From Paraliobacillus sp. PM-2 (lineage in GTDB: Bacteria > Bacillota > Bacilli > Bacillales > Amphibacillaceae): a stretch of 64,000 bases of DNA. The position numbers were made by a program, and so were the translations under genes. Location of the stretch: the NCBI RefSeq assembly GCF_001368815.1, contig NZ_CTEI01000001.1, forward strand, positions 806,001 through 870,000, in the 5' to 3' direction. Of this stretch, positions 18,814 to 27,893 are shown in pieces. How positions within the stretch are numbered: position 1 is the first letter of the stretch; each line of letters begins with the position of its first letter. A model generated the notes under the pieces. The model saw nothing but the letters and a program-made list of their open reading frames with translations. It had not been told where the DNA came from and ran no database searches.

Positions 18814-18937
18814 AACAAACATTATTCCTCGTCTTTTATAGATGTTCAAATAAAAATGACACCATCACTTAAAAGATAAATTTAAAAATGACGTTCGTGA
18901 GTTTTTTTGCTCACCAACGTCATTTATTGTACAACCA

Positions 18938-18975
18938 AAAAAACGGCTTGAATCAATCGATTTAAGCCGTTTTTT
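18938..18975 (+). terminator. Rho-independent terminator used as group II intron landing site
   Basis: AAAAAACGGCTT (18938-18949) pairs with AAGCCGTTTTTT (18964-18975). The group II intron begins four bases downstream at 18979, the insertion preference known for bacterial class C introns. Confidence 0.88.
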
Positions 18976-18978
18976 AAT

Positions 18979-20872
18979 GTGCGCCCGGCATGGGTTATAA
19001 CTTGGTGGTGAAAGTCCACTACAGGCTTGGCAGTAGGAACTGTTAGCCAATGGCAAGGGTGTCTATCGTGAGATAGAATCTGAAGGAAGTCGGAGGCAAA
19101 ATCCCGAACTGACGAACAGAAATTGCATATAAGGCTGGCTTGGAACGGACGAGTTTGCATTACATAACGAAGTCCAATACTGCACGAATTCCATACAGTA
19201 AATGCAGCAGTTACATGGGAGGAAGGTTATAGCCCTTACCCGGGGAGGTCTTACAAGGGTCCCCGACAAGAGGAAAGGAACTTTCCACAGGGACAATCAT
19301 GGCAGTGATGTTGTGATGAATTGTAAGAAGTCAGCAGAAGCCATAGTAGTCCTAAATGGATGAAGGGCTGAACAATAGTAATCTTGGAAACAGTGGAGGT
19401 GTGAGAAATGCAAAAACCACAGACAACGTTTAAAGACGGCTGCCCACAAGAGAATAGGATGGAATCCAAAGGTATAGTGGAAGTGTGCAGTATTTCTTGC
19501 GGTGAAACTGATAGAAGAGATGGTGTGTACAATCTTATTCATAAAATCGTTGGTCAAAATAATCTAAATAGAGCTTACAAGAAAGTAAAAGCCAACAAAG
19601 GTTCAGCAGGTGTTGATGGAATGGAAGTTGAAGAATTATACTCTTACTTAGTCCTAAATAAGGAGTTACTCATTTCCCGAATTACTAATGGCTCATACGA
19701 GCCACAACCTGTTAAACGTGTGGAGATAGACAAAGATGATGGTTCTAAAAGGAAATTAGGTATACCAACGGTTATTGACCGTTTTGTCCAACAAGCAATC
19801 CTCCAAGTTATAGAAGTAGATATTGACCCATCGTTCTCAGAATCTAGCTTCGGTTTTAGACCAAATCGTAGTGCACACGATGCAATGAAACAGGCAAAGC
19901 AACTCTACGAAAATGGCTACCGCACTGTAGTGGATATTGATATGAAACAATACTTCGACACCGTCAATCACGATAAACTTATGTATCACGTTGAAGAACA
20001 TATCAAGGACTCAAAAGTCCTCCGTCTCATCAGAAAATTCTTGATGAGTGGAGTCTCCATCAATGGAGAAGTTTACCCAACGGAAGTGGGATGCCCTCAA
20101 GGTGGAAACCTTTCACCAATTTTGAGTAACATCTACCTTGACCAGCTGGATAAAGAACTAGAGAAGCGAGGGCACAGATTCATTCGTTATGCGGATGATT
20201 GTAATATCTATGTAAAAACGAGGAAGGCAGGAAATCGAGTGATGAATAGTATCACAAATTTCCTTGAAAATAGCCTAAAGCTGGTAGTGAACCGACAGAA
20301 GAGTGAAGTGGGAAGTCCAACGAAACGGAAGTTCCTGGGGTTTTGCATACATTCAACAAAAGCAGGTGTAGGCTTCCGACCACATCATAAATCTAAGAAT
20401 AAATTTAAGAAGAAACTTAAACAATTAACCAAACGAAACCGTAGTGGTAGTATTCGTCAAATCATTAAAGAAATTAATGAAGTAACCACTGGATGGATTA
20501 ACTACTATGGTATCAGCTATATGAAAGGCTATATCCAAAGCATCAATAAATGGATTAAGCGAAGAATTAGACAAATCATATGGAAGCGATGGAAGAAAGT
20601 TAGGACACGATACAAAAGTCTTATCAAATTAAAAATTCCCAAACAGAAAGCTTGGGAATGGGCTAACACACGAAAGGGATACTGGCACATAGCTTGTAGC
20701 CATATCCTACACAGAGCTATCAAGAATGAAATTCTCGAGAAAGTTGGCTTGAAAGACCTTAACCAACTCCTCGAGAAAACACACTCAAACTATTGAACCG
20801 CCGTGTACGGAACCGTACGCACGGTGGTGTGAGAGGTCGGATAATCAACTAATGATTATCCTCCTACTCGAT
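18979..20872 (+). mobile_element. Group II intron, bacterial class C-like, complete
   Basis: The 5' end GTGCGCCCGGCATGGG matches the GUGYG-type start of bacterial group II introns. Domains I-III occupy about 430 bases before the intron-encoded protein. Domain V begins right after the protein stop (about 20797-20828, ACCGCCGTGTACGGAACCG and CGCACGGTGGT arms, with a CGC rather than AGC triad). Domain VI (GGATAATC-aactaat-GATTATCC) leads to a 3' end CTACTCGAT at 20872. The intact RT, intact domain V/VI and placement after a terminator hairpin indicate a potentially active class C intron. The boundaries are read by eye. Confidence 0.88.
19408..20796 (+). CDS. ltrA: Group II intron-encoded reverse transcriptase/maturase
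   Basis: 462 residues. The reverse-transcriptase domain runs from about 35 to 300, with GSAGVDGMEV, the palm motif DIDMKQYFDTVNHDKL, CPQGGNLSPILSNIYLDQLD and the catalytic RYADDCNIYV. The maturase X domain follows (about 310-440), with TTGWINYYGIS and KGYWHIACSHILHRAI. The protein ends there with no HNH endonuclease, as expected for class C, which prime reverse transcription by other means. GGAGGTGTGAGAA precedes the ATG at 19408. The protein promotes splicing and mobility of its own intron. Confidence 0.95.
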   Translation: MQKPQTTFKDGCPQENRMESKGIVEVCSISCGETDRRDGVYNLIHKIVGQNNLNRAYKKVKANKGSAGVDGMEVEELYSYLVLNKELLISRITNGSYEPQPVKRVEIDKDDGSKRKLGIPTVIDRFVQQAILQVIEVDIDPSFSESSFGFRPNRSAHDAMKQAKQLYENGYRTVVDIDMKQYFDTVNHDKLMYHVEEHIKDSKVLRLIRKFLMSGVSINGEVYPTEVGCPQGGNLSPILSNIYLDQLDKELEKRGHRFIRYADDCNIYVKTRKAGNRVMNSITNFLENSLKLVVNRQKSEVGSPTKRKFLGFCIHSTKAGVGFRPHHKSKNKFKKKLKQLTKRNRSGSIRQIIKEINEVTTGWINYYGISYMKGYIQSINKWIKRRIRQIIWKRWKKVRTRYKSLIKLKIPKQKAWEWANTRKGYWHIACSHILHRAIKNEILEKVGLKDLNQLLEKTHSNY

Positions 20873-20922
20873 TGTTCCTTTGAAAAGCTAGAAACATGAA
20901 AAGTAGTCATGATTATTCAATT

Positions 20923-21348
20923 CTATATTGCCTGAAATCCTTTCATTACATTATTCTTAATTGACTCTAAGTCAAATCCTTCAATTTCTTCTCTTGGAAT
21001 GAAATGAGCTACTTTATCACCTGATAAAATGGCAATAGAAGGAGAAGAGGCTTCGATTCCTACAAAGTATTCACGCATCTTTTCTGTAGCTTCACGATCT
21101 TGTCCGGCAAATACTGTGACGAGATGATCTGGTTTTACCCCTTCTTCTAATGCAGCCAAAACGGCAGGTCTAGCTAATCCAGCTGCACAGCCACAGACTG
21201 AGTTCACTACTACTAAAGAGGTCCCTTCTATATTTGTCATAAAAGCTTCTGCTTCTTCTGCAGTTGTTAATTCCTTAAAGCCGGCACTAGTTAATTCATC
21301 CCGCATTGGTTGACTCATTTCCTTCATATATGCTTGAAATGGATTCAT
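20923..21348 (-). CDS. brxA: Bacilliredoxin of the BrxA/BrxB (YphP/YqiW) family
   Basis: 141 residues. It is a thioredoxin-fold protein that removes bacillithiol from S-bacillithiolated proteins after oxidative stress. The active site is the unusual Cys-Gly-Cys in NSVCGCAAGLARP, diagnostic of this family. The N-terminal MRDELTSAGFKELTTAEE and FIPREEIEG segments look closer to YphP (BrxA) than to YqiW (BrxB); that assignment is from memory. The gene lies alone, downstream of the intron on the opposite strand. Confidence 0.9.
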   Translation of the reverse strand: MNPFQAYMKEMSQPMRDELTSAGFKELTTAEEAEAFMTNIEGTSLVVVNSVCGCAAGLARPAVLAALEEGVKPDHLVTVFAGQDREATEKMREYFVGIEASSPSIAILSGDKVAHFIPREEIEGFDLESIKNNVMKGFQAI

Positions 21349-21589
21349 ACGTTAAACTCCTTTATATTGAAGATTTCAATTAATCATTACCATAATCACA
21401 CCATAATATAAATGGGGTTGTCAAGTATTGCTGATATCTTAAGAAAGTTTATAAAACATTAAATAAAAAATACTTCATTATTTCTTTATTTTGTCGAAAA
21501 TAAAAGTAGTAATAAAGATGTGTTTTAAGATGCAGCTTATTGAATGGTTTATTAGCATAAAGATGTTACAACAGGAAGGATGAACCGTC

Positions 21590-22048
21590 ATGCAGACAAA
21601 GAATATGAATGAAATAATTAAAGAGGTTTATAATGGCACCATTTTGACAGTGAAGAAGGTCATTCCTCTTAGCCCAAATATAGGTTCACCAGAACTTATT
21701 TCTCCTCCTCTGACAGTCAGCTTTGGAGTTTTAATTGGATTTACAGGAGATCTAAAGGGAGAATTAGTATTACAAGCAGACTCTTTTGTTTTTAATCATA
21801 TTGGAGAGAAAATGTTTGGAATGCCACTATCAGAGGATATGTTAGATTCTTTTGCAGGAGAGTTGGGAAATATGATGGCTGGTAGTTTATCAACTTACTT
21901 GGCTAGTATTAAAATTAAAACAGATATAACTTATCCAACGGTATTAAAGGGAGACGCTCAGTTAACAGGATTTAAACGTTCTTTCTTCGTGACTATTCAA
22001 TATGACACAGTAGGAAATCTAGATGTATATTTATTATTAAATCAATAA
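21590..22048 (+). CDS. cheX: CheX-like chemotaxis phosphatase domain protein
   Basis: 152 residues of the CheC/CheX/FliY fold, a single domain. The segment ELGNMMAGSLSTYL carries the E-x-x-N signature of the CheX-type CheY-P phosphatase helix. The surrounding gene group supports a role in dephosphorylating CheY. The ATG has AGGAAGGATGAAC upstream. It is the first of four chemotaxis-related genes running the same way (cheX, cheW, cheY, mcp) with gaps of about 20-120 bases. Confidence 0.8.
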   Translation: MQTKNMNEIIKEVYNGTILTVKKVIPLSPNIGSPELISPPLTVSFGVLIGFTGDLKGELVLQADSFVFNHIGEKMFGMPLSEDMLDSFAGELGNMMAGSLSTYLASIKIKTDITYPTVLKGDAQLTGFKRSFFVTIQYDTVGNLDVYLLLNQ

Positions 22049-22167
22049 TTATTCATTCATCTATTCTATTTATCTAGTAAGTAAAAAGCCTTCGATTATT
22101 TTGATGAAACATGGTATTATTTTCATAGGAAACATTATGCATATTAAATGAATAAAGGAGATAGCTG

Positions 22168-22626
22168 ATGAGTATCGAAAAGTATATTGTATTTCAATTA
22201 AAAGGACAAGCTTATGCTGCCAGTATTCAACAAATTATTTCTATTGAATTGTTGCAAGAAGTAGTGGCATTGCCACAGGCTTCTGACTTTATTGATGGTA
22301 TTACAACACTTCGTGGTGAAGTGGTTCCAATAATTGATTTAAAAACTCGAATGGGCCTATCCCGGTCGCAAAAAACAGATCAAACTAGAATACTACTATC
22401 CCATGTTAATAATGTGCAAGTTGGATTTGTAGTTGACGAAGCTAATGATGTGATTGATATCGATGCTTCTACTATTGAAGAAGCACCTACAACAATAAAA
22501 GGAGTAAATGGTGATTTCTTGAAAGGAGTTGCTAAATTTACTGATCGTTTATTACTGATTCTAGATTTAGAACACGTATTAAATTATGAAGAAGTAAGTA
22601 AAGTAAAACAGGTAATAGAAAAGTAA
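22168..22626 (+). CDS. cheW: CheW-like chemotaxis coupling protein
   Basis: 152 residues, a single CheW domain that links receptors to the CheA kinase. Typical features: EKYIVFQLKGQAYAASI start, FIDGITTLRGEVVPIIDLKTRMGL and VGFVVDEANDVIDID. AAAGGAG precedes the ATG. The next gene (cheY) begins 21 bases after the stop. A second copy of cheW is expected in the main flagellar/che operon elsewhere. Confidence 0.92.
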   Translation: MSIEKYIVFQLKGQAYAASIQQIISIELLQEVVALPQASDFIDGITTLRGEVVPIIDLKTRMGLSRSQKTDQTRILLSHVNNVQVGFVVDEANDVIDIDASTIEEAPTTIKGVNGDFLKGVAKFTDRLLLILDLEHVLNYEEVSKVKQVIEK

Positions 22627-22647
22627 TAGTAAAGGGAAGTGTTATTC

Positions 22648-23007
22648 ATGGCAAGGATTTTAATTACAGATGATGCAGCGTTTATGCGTATGCAATTAAA
22701 AAATATCTTTACTTCATTAGGGCATGAAGTAGTGGGAGAAGCTGAAAATGGTAAGGTAGCTATTGATCTATATAATGAATTAAAACCTGATTTAGTTTCC
22801 ATGGATATTACCATGCCAGAAATGAATGGTGTGGATGCAGTAAAAGCAATAAAAAAGAATGATCCTAATGCAACCATTGTCATGTGTTCTGCAATGGGGC
22901 AACAACAAATGGTACTGGAAGCGATTCAGTCTGGAGCGAAGGACTTTATTGTAAAACCATTTGATCAAGAGCGTATTCAACAAGCATTAAGTAAAATTTT
23001 TTCATAA
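22648..23007 (+). CDS. cheY: CheY-like single-domain response regulator
   Basis: 119 residues, receiver domain only. Conserved residues: the Asp pair in LITDDAAFMRM, the phosphorylated aspartate in LVSMDITMPEMNG (about residue 54), the Ser/Thr in VMCSAMGQ and the lysine in DFIVKPF. ATG 22648 is preferred to the GTG at 22639 because AAGGGAAG is then eight bases upstream. Predicted partners are the CheW, CheX and MCP beside it; the kinase CheA is not in the window. Confidence 0.92.
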   Translation: MARILITDDAAFMRMQLKNIFTSLGHEVVGEAENGKVAIDLYNELKPDLVSMDITMPEMNGVDAVKAIKKNDPNATIVMCSAMGQQQMVLEAIQSGAKDFIVKPFDQERIQQALSKIFS

Positions 23008-23114
23008 ATAAGAAAAGAATTCTTACTTTTCTTTCCTCAAATAATTTGTTATTAAGTTAATTTATATCTTTTTGTTCTTCTAAGAATAATTAAATAAAAG
23101 ATGGAGTGGTACAT

Positions 23115-24344
23115 ATGAAGTTAAGAATAAATTTGTTTTTTAGCTTTCTACTCGTTGTTGTGTTACATAGTCTAGTAATGGTTTATACGATGTTTCAATT
23201 AAATAGTTTTTCTGTTCCAATTATTATAGGTCTATCGTTAGCGATAATTCTTAGTTTAACCATCGCACATTTTACCGCTCGCAGAATAGTTAAACAAGTT
23301 AGCCAATTAAAAAATAGATTAGAAATGATATCAAAAGATAATAGTACAGTACTACCAGAAGCTTATACAAAAAACAAAGAATTTTTTCAAATAAACGAAC
23401 TAATTGATACGACATATGAAAAAGCACAACAAAAGCGTACATTTGTATCAAACGTATCTGATCAGATAGATAGTCAAAGTAAGTCCTTAGATCAAAGCAG
23501 AGATGTCTTAGAAAGAGACAGCCACAATATTACAACAATCTTGCATGAAATCTCTAGTGGTTCTGAAGAACAAGCCAACTCTGCTTCCTCATTAACAGAA
23601 ACAATGCAGCAATTTACCAATACAATTATGAATGTTGTTCTAAATGGCGAAAATATTAAAGAGGAATCTAAATCAATGTTATCCATTACTGATGAAGGGA
23701 CAAACTTAATGCATCAGTCCGTCGAAAAAATGGAGGTCATTGATCAAACCATTAAACAATCTTTGGATAAAGTAAAAGGATTAGACAGTATGACTGAAAA
23801 GATTACTAGCTTAGTAACAGTTATCCAGGGCATTGCAGAACAAACGAATATCTTAGCTCTGAATGCAGCGATTGAAGCAGCTCGTGCAGGGGAGCATGGA
23901 CAGAGTTTTGCTGTCGTTGCAGATGAAGTCAGAAAACTAGCTGAACAAGTTAGTCATTCTATTACGGATATCACATACACAACAAATGGTATACAAGAAG
24001 AATCAAAGGCAGCAGTAGGGGTGTTAGAAAAAGGATATCAAGCAGTAAATGAAGGTTCATCCCAGCTTCAAACGACTGGATCTACGTTTGACCAACTCAA
24101 AAAGATTATTACGAATATAGGAACGGAAATTGAAGATATTTCTAACAATCTTTATGATGTGTTAGATAATACGAAAGTTATTAATGATTCCATTACGAAT
24201 ATAGCTTCTGTATCAGAAGAGTCAGCTGCTGGAATTGAGGAAGCTACAACATCTTCAGAGAACTTATCAAAATCAGTTAATAATATTAGAATTAGCCAAC
24301 AAGAACTAGATAAAAAAATAAGCGAATTACTCTCACATTTTTAA
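23115..24344 (+). CDS. Methyl-accepting chemotaxis protein without an external sensor domain
   Basis: 409 residues. Two membrane helices (about 5-27 and 36-57) are separated by only a few residues, so there is no extracytoplasmic ligand domain. A HAMP-like linker follows and the rest is the cytoplasmic signalling coiled coil, with the receptor tip [20 protein letters not shown] and [14 protein letters not shown]. It may sense through the membrane, the cytoplasm or a partner. ATG 23115 follows GGAG; an in-frame GTG at 23106 is less well placed. Last gene of the chemotaxis group and followed by a terminator. Confidence 0.92.
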   Translation: MKLRINLFFSFLLVVVLHSLVMVYTMFQLNSFSVPIIIGLSLAIILSLTIAHFTARRIVKQVSQLKNRLEMISKDNSTVLPEAYTKNKEFFQINELIDTTYEKAQQKRTFVSNVSDQIDSQSKSLDQSRDVLERDSHNITTILHEISSGSEEQANSASSLTETMQQFTNTIMNVVLNGENIKEESKSMLSITDEGTNLMHQSVEKMEVIDQTIKQSLDKVKGLDSMTEKITSLVTVIQGIAEQTNILALNAAIEAARAGEHGQSFAVVADEVRKLAEQVSHSITDITYTTNGIQEESKAAVGVLEKGYQAVNEGSSQLQTTGSTFDQLKKIITNIGTEIEDISNNLYDVLDNTKVINDSITNIASVSEESAAGIEEATTSSENLSKSVNNIRISQQELDKKISELLSHF

Positions 24345-24348
24345 CGTG

Positions 24349-24385
24349 AAAGGCAGTCATTACCCATTGCTAATGACTGCCTTTT
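24349..24385 (+). terminator. Terminator of the chemotaxis group
   Basis: AAAGGCAGTCATTA (24349-24362) pairs with TAATGACTGCCTTTT (24371-24385). Confidence 0.92.
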
Positions 24386-24483
24386 CGCTTTCTTTTCTGT
24401 TCAATTAATATGCATTGTAATCATATAAAACATGGTAATAACCTTCCCTCTCTTACATAAAGTTAAGAAGGGAGGGTGTATCT

Positions 24484-25401
24484 ATGGAAAGAATTATTCA
24501 GCCAAAGCAGGTATATACGTATGAACAAATGTGTCTAGATTGTAATCGACTAATGGATAGGTATCCAAGTCTAATCTCTATGAAAACCATTGGCTATTCA
24601 GTCGGAAAACGAAAGCTCATTGCAATTAAACTCGGGAAGGGAGAAGATAAGATATTCATTAATGGTGCCCATCATGCTAGAGAATGGCTAACAACAACAT
24701 TATTAATGGATATAATAGAAACATATGCAGAAGCAACTAATTCAACTTCCGCTTTTGAAACAGATAAAATTAAAGAAATACTGAATCAATGTTCTTTTTG
24801 GTTTGTTCCAATGGTAAACCCAGATGGCGTTACACTTGCTCAAAGTGGTTATCGATCTTTTAAACATAAAGATTTGTTAATCGAATGGAATAAAGGGTCC
24901 TATGATTTCTCCTCTTGGAAAGCAAATATAAGAGGTGTGGATTTAAATCGGCAATATCCCGCCGATTGGGAAACCATTCAGTCTGATCCAGGAATTCGAT
25001 CTTGTGAAAATTTCAAAGGATATGAACCTTTATCTGAACCTGAGAGCTTAGCGATTTATCAATTTGTACAATCCCAATCAATTAAGCTAGCAGCCGCCTA
25101 TCATTCATCGGGAGAAGAAATTTTTTGGAAATATAAAAGTGAAACTGAATTAGAAAAACGGTCTAAAGAGATTGCTCTACAACTAGCAAATGTAACTGGT
25201 TATAAGCTGATATATCCAAGTGAAAATCCAAGTGGTGGTGGTTTTACGGATTGGTTTATTAGCTATTATCAACGACCAAGCTTTACGATTGAAATCGCCC
25301 CTTATATTGGACCGAACCCTGTTCCATTGGATTATTACGCGTCTATTTATCAGCAAAATAAATATGTGCCGTTATTATTAGCTGAGAATAGAAATCTCTA
25401 G
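24484..25401 (+). CDS. M14-family zinc carboxypeptidase, gamma-D-glutamyl-meso-DAP peptidase-like
   Basis: 305 residues. The zinc site is H-x-x-E in NGAHHAREWLTT with the third histidine in AAYHSSGEEIFW, and the catalytic glutamate is in FTIEIAPYIG. NPDGVTLAQSG and GVDLNRQYPADW are hallmarks of M14 peptidases of the endopeptidase I type, which act on muropeptides. It lacks a signal peptide and LysM domains, so it is probably cytoplasmic and may recycle peptidoglycan peptides or act during sporulation. GGAGGGTG precedes the ATG. Monocistronic. Confidence 0.9.
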   Translation: MERIIQPKQVYTYEQMCLDCNRLMDRYPSLISMKTIGYSVGKRKLIAIKLGKGEDKIFINGAHHAREWLTTTLLMDIIETYAEATNSTSAFETDKIKEILNQCSFWFVPMVNPDGVTLAQSGYRSFKHKDLLIEWNKGSYDFSSWKANIRGVDLNRQYPADWETIQSDPGIRSCENFKGYEPLSEPESLAIYQFVQSQSIKLAAAYHSSGEEIFWKYKSETELEKRSKEIALQLANVTGYKLIYPSENPSGGGFTDWFISYYQRPSFTIEIAPYIGPNPVPLDYYASIYQQNKYVPLLLAENRNL

Positions 25402-25426
25402 TTTTAAAAAATAAAGAAATGATTTT

Positions 25427-25461
25427 AAGCTGATCAAATATATTTGATTTCAGCTTTTTTT
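25427..25461 (+). terminator. Terminator of the M14 peptidase gene
   Basis: AAGCTGATCAAATA pairs with TATTTGATTTCAGCTT (one mismatch), followed by TTTTTT. Confidence 0.9.
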
Positions 25462-25618
25462 ATATGTGTAAAATACATGATCATCTAATAATTGTCTTCA
25501 TTTCTTTTATTAATTGATAACAAATAATAAATAACAATAGTTTCATTTTGCGTAGTATTTAATTGAAAAACAGCGATATTAAGAGAAAATAACGAATGAC
25601 TGACGCTTACATGCGATT

Positions 25619-25691
25619 TTGTATTTTTTGTGACATATGGTATCATCCAATCTGTTCACAACGGTCCCGACTTTTATGAGAGTTAAAAGTC
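25619..25691 (+). promoter_or_regulatory. Promoter and leader hairpin of the SulP gene
   Basis: TTGTAT (25619-25624), a 16-base spacer and TATCAT (25641-25646) with TG one base before it (extended -10). In the short leader GACTTTTA (25669-25676) and TAAAAGTC (25684-25691) form an 8-base stem just before the ribosome site. Confidence 0.6.
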
Positions 25692-25718
25692 ATAAAAAAA
25701 TTAGAGAGAGGTGTCTTA

Positions 25719-27191
25719 TTGACTATTTCAAACATAAAACAGGAATGGTTTAGTAATGTAAAAGGCGATATATTAGCAGGTATGGTTGTAGCTCTTGCTT
25801 TAATTCCAGAAGCAATAGCTTTCTCCATTATAGCTGGTGTGGATCCAATGGTAGGCTTATACGCTTCATTTTGTATAGCTGTTGTCATCGCATTTACTGG
25901 AGGAAGGCCAGGAATGATTTCAGCTGCTACAGCTGCAATGGCTTTACTAATGGGTACATTAGTAGCTGATCATGGTATACAATATTTATTTGCAACAACA
26001 ATTTTAACTGGAATTATTCAATTTTTGCTAGGCATCGGTGGCGTAGCACGATTTATGAAGTTTATTCCACGATCCGTGATGATGGGTTTTGTTAATGCGT
26101 TAGCTATCTTAATTTTTGTTGCTCAGTTACAACACTTTGTAGGTGAAACATGGGTGATGTATGCAATGGTTGCAGGTGCATTGGGGATTATTTATATTCT
26201 ACCGAGGCTTACTACTATTGTACCTTCACCATTAATCGCAATTATTGTTATTAGTGCAATTGCAATTTTTACAGGTAGTGGTGTTCGTACAGTTGGTGAT
26301 ATGGGAGAAGTAACACAAACATTACCGATGTTCTTGATACCTGATATACCTTTAACCTTTGGAACCTTGTCAATTATTTTCCCGTATGCTTTAGCGTTAG
26401 CAATTGTTGGTCTATTAGAATCGTTTTTAACTGCGCAAATTGTGGACGATATGACAGATACAAATAGTAACAAAAATAAAGAGGCAAAAGGGCAAGGATT
26501 TGCCAATGTGATTACAGGATTTTTCGGTGGAATGGCTGGTTGTGCTATGATTGGACAATCTGTTATTAATGTAAAATCCGGTGGGAAGGGAAGATTATCG
26601 TCTTTAACTGCTGGTATATTTTTAATGATACTCATTTTAGTATTTAATGATCTACTGCTTCAAATTCCTATGGCAGCACTTGTAGGTGTGATGATTATGG
26701 TATCCATTGGAACATTTGATTGGAGCTCATTGATCACGATACACAAGATGCCAGTAACCGATGCAGTAGTAATGGTTGTAACTGTTGGGACGGTTGTTTA
26801 TACACATAATTTAGCTATAGGTGTATTAGCTGGGGTTGTATTAAGTGCTATTTTCTTTGCGGCAAAAATTTCAAAAGTACATGTCAATGCGATGATGGTT
26901 GAAGGTGGTAAGAAAAAAATCTATAAAATATCTGGACAACTTTTCTTTGCATCTGTTACAGAGTTGGTTGAACAATTCGATTTCAAGGAGAGTGTCGAAT
27001 ACATTGAATTAGATTTAAGTCAAACGCACCTTTGGGATGATTCTGCTGTTGGTGCTATTGATAAAATTGTTCTGAAATACAAAGAGAATGGCCAAAAAGT
27101 AAACATCGTTGGTTTAAATCAGGAAAGTAATGCATTAGTCGAAAGGCGTGCAATATTTGATAAAGTGAATGCGAAAGTAGCAAATCATTAA
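25719..27191 (+). CDS. SulP/SLC26-family anion transporter with STAS domain
   Basis: 490 residues: about 11-14 membrane helices (residues 15-390) with the SulP signature region [28 protein letters not shown] split across the first helices, then a C-terminal STAS domain (about 400-490: [24 protein letters not shown]). Members move sulfate, bicarbonate or other anions, often with sodium or protons; specificity is not readable. The start is TTG behind GAGAGAGGTG. A UspA gene follows, a common pairing for SulP transporters in Bacilli, but a terminator separates them here. Confidence 0.92.
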   Translation: MTISNIKQEWFSNVKGDILAGMVVALALIPEAIAFSIIAGVDPMVGLYASFCIAVVIAFTGGRPGMISAATAAMALLMGTLVADHGIQYLFATTILTGIIQFLLGIGGVARFMKFIPRSVMMGFVNALAILIFVAQLQHFVGETWVMYAMVAGALGIIYILPRLTTIVPSPLIAIIVISAIAIFTGSGVRTVGDMGEVTQTLPMFLIPDIPLTFGTLSIIFPYALALAIVGLLESFLTAQIVDDMTDTNSNKNKEAKGQGFANVITGFFGGMAGCAMIGQSVINVKSGGKGRLSSLTAGIFLMILILVFNDLLLQIPMAALVGVMIMVSIGTFDWSSLITIHKMPVTDAVVMVVTVGTVVYTHNLAIGVLAGVVLSAIFFAAKISKVHVNAMMVEGGKKKIYKISGQLFFASVTELVEQFDFKESVEYIELDLSQTHLWDDSAVGAIDKIVLKYKENGQKVNIVGLNQESNALVERRAIFDKVNAKVANH

Positions 27192-27200
27192 AGATATGAT

Positions 27201-27244
27201 AGCTCAGTTTTTATTTGCAATAGTTATGCAATAAAAGCTGGGCT
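27201..27244 (+). terminator. Terminator of the SulP gene
   Basis: AGCTCAGTTTTTATTTGCA pairs imperfectly with TGCAATAAAAGCTGGGCT, then GTTTC. The T tract is short. Confidence 0.75.
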
Positions 27245-27406
27245 GTTTCTGTTGAAATTTAAACGGATAGATTGTCTTCTTTTTAGTACGAAGTAACAAA
27301 TGGTAAAAGAAACAATGATATAAAAATGGATCAACGGAGAAGGAAGGCAAAGACGATAAAACATGTTATAATTAGAGAAAATAAAAAGCGGATTGGAGAA
27401 TGTGAG

Positions 27407-27826
27407 ATGTATAATCATATCTTATTAGCTTCTGATGGTTCGGAACACGCTATTCGTGCATGTGAAAATGCAATTATGTTAGCCGGCAAGAATCCAAATG
27501 CAACAATTACTATTGTTTATGTAGTAGATGGAGCTACTTCAAAGACAGATGTATTACATCATTGGAATGCAATTGACCTTGATCAAAGCAGAAAAGAGAA
27601 ATTAACAATCACAGAACGAAAATTAAAACAACAAAACATTCCATATGAGATAAAGATTTTACATGGAGAACCGGGGCCAGCAATTGTTAAGTTTGCCAAT
27701 GAAAACAAAGTAGATATTTGTGTGATTGGTAGCCGAGGATTAAATAGTCTTCAAGAAATGGTATTAGGAAGTGTTAGTCATAAAGTAGCTAAGCGCGTAG
27801 AGTGTCCTGTTTTAATTGTAAAATAA
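27407..27826 (+). CDS. Universal stress protein (UspA family)
   Basis: 139 residues, a single Usp domain. The nucleotide-binding type signature is at the C-terminus: VIGSRGLNSLQEMVLGSVSHKVAKRVECPVLIVK (G-2x-G-9x-G-S/T). The true start is ATG 27407 with GGAG about nine bases upstream; the longer frame from 27326 adds a basic stretch not seen in the family. These small cytosolic proteins bind ATP and help under stress. It follows the SulP transporter. Confidence 0.93.
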   Translation: MYNHILLASDGSEHAIRACENAIMLAGKNPNATITIVYVVDGATSKTDVLHHWNAIDLDQSRKEKLTITERKLKQQNIPYEIKILHGEPGPAIVKFANENKVDICVIGSRGLNSLQEMVLGSVSHKVAKRVECPVLIVK

Positions 27827-27841
27827 TCATTTCTCAAAGGG

Positions 27842-27891
27842 AGATGAAAAAGCGTGATGTGCAATTAATTGTACGTCACGCTTTTTCATCT
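27842..27891. terminator. Bidirectional terminator between usp and gtrA, 50-base near-perfect palindrome
   Basis: Two 25-base arms (27842-27866, 27867-27891) match at 23 positions. The central AATTAATT allows almost no loop. A and T tracts within the arms allow termination both ways for two convergent genes. Confidence 0.92.
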
Positions 27892-27893
27892 GT

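Larger units (their letters stand above)
18075..18936 (-). mobile_element. Eroded ISL3-family insertion sequence
   Basis: The left end CCGTTCTACGTCAAATGACG (18075-18094, continuing TTGGTGAG to 18102) and the right end (complement of 18910-18936, GGTTGTACAATAAATGACG then TTGGTGAG) are imperfect inverted repeats resembling ISL3-type ends. Both ends are flanked by a run of seven A (18068-18074 and 18937-18943), a possible target duplication. The 862-base interior carries a broken transposase (18131-18606) and a REP-like repeat (18634-18813). An extra hairpin (AAATGACGTTCGTGAG 18886-18901 with CTCACCAACGTCATTT 18910-18925) sits at the right end. It cannot move by itself. Confidence 0.75.

Noticed and set aside
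18554-19557. Several minus-strand ORFs of 60-93 residues across the IS remnant and the 5' part of the group II intron
   Set aside because: They run through the REP-like repeat and structured intron RNA domains, lack ribosome sites and resemble no protein family.
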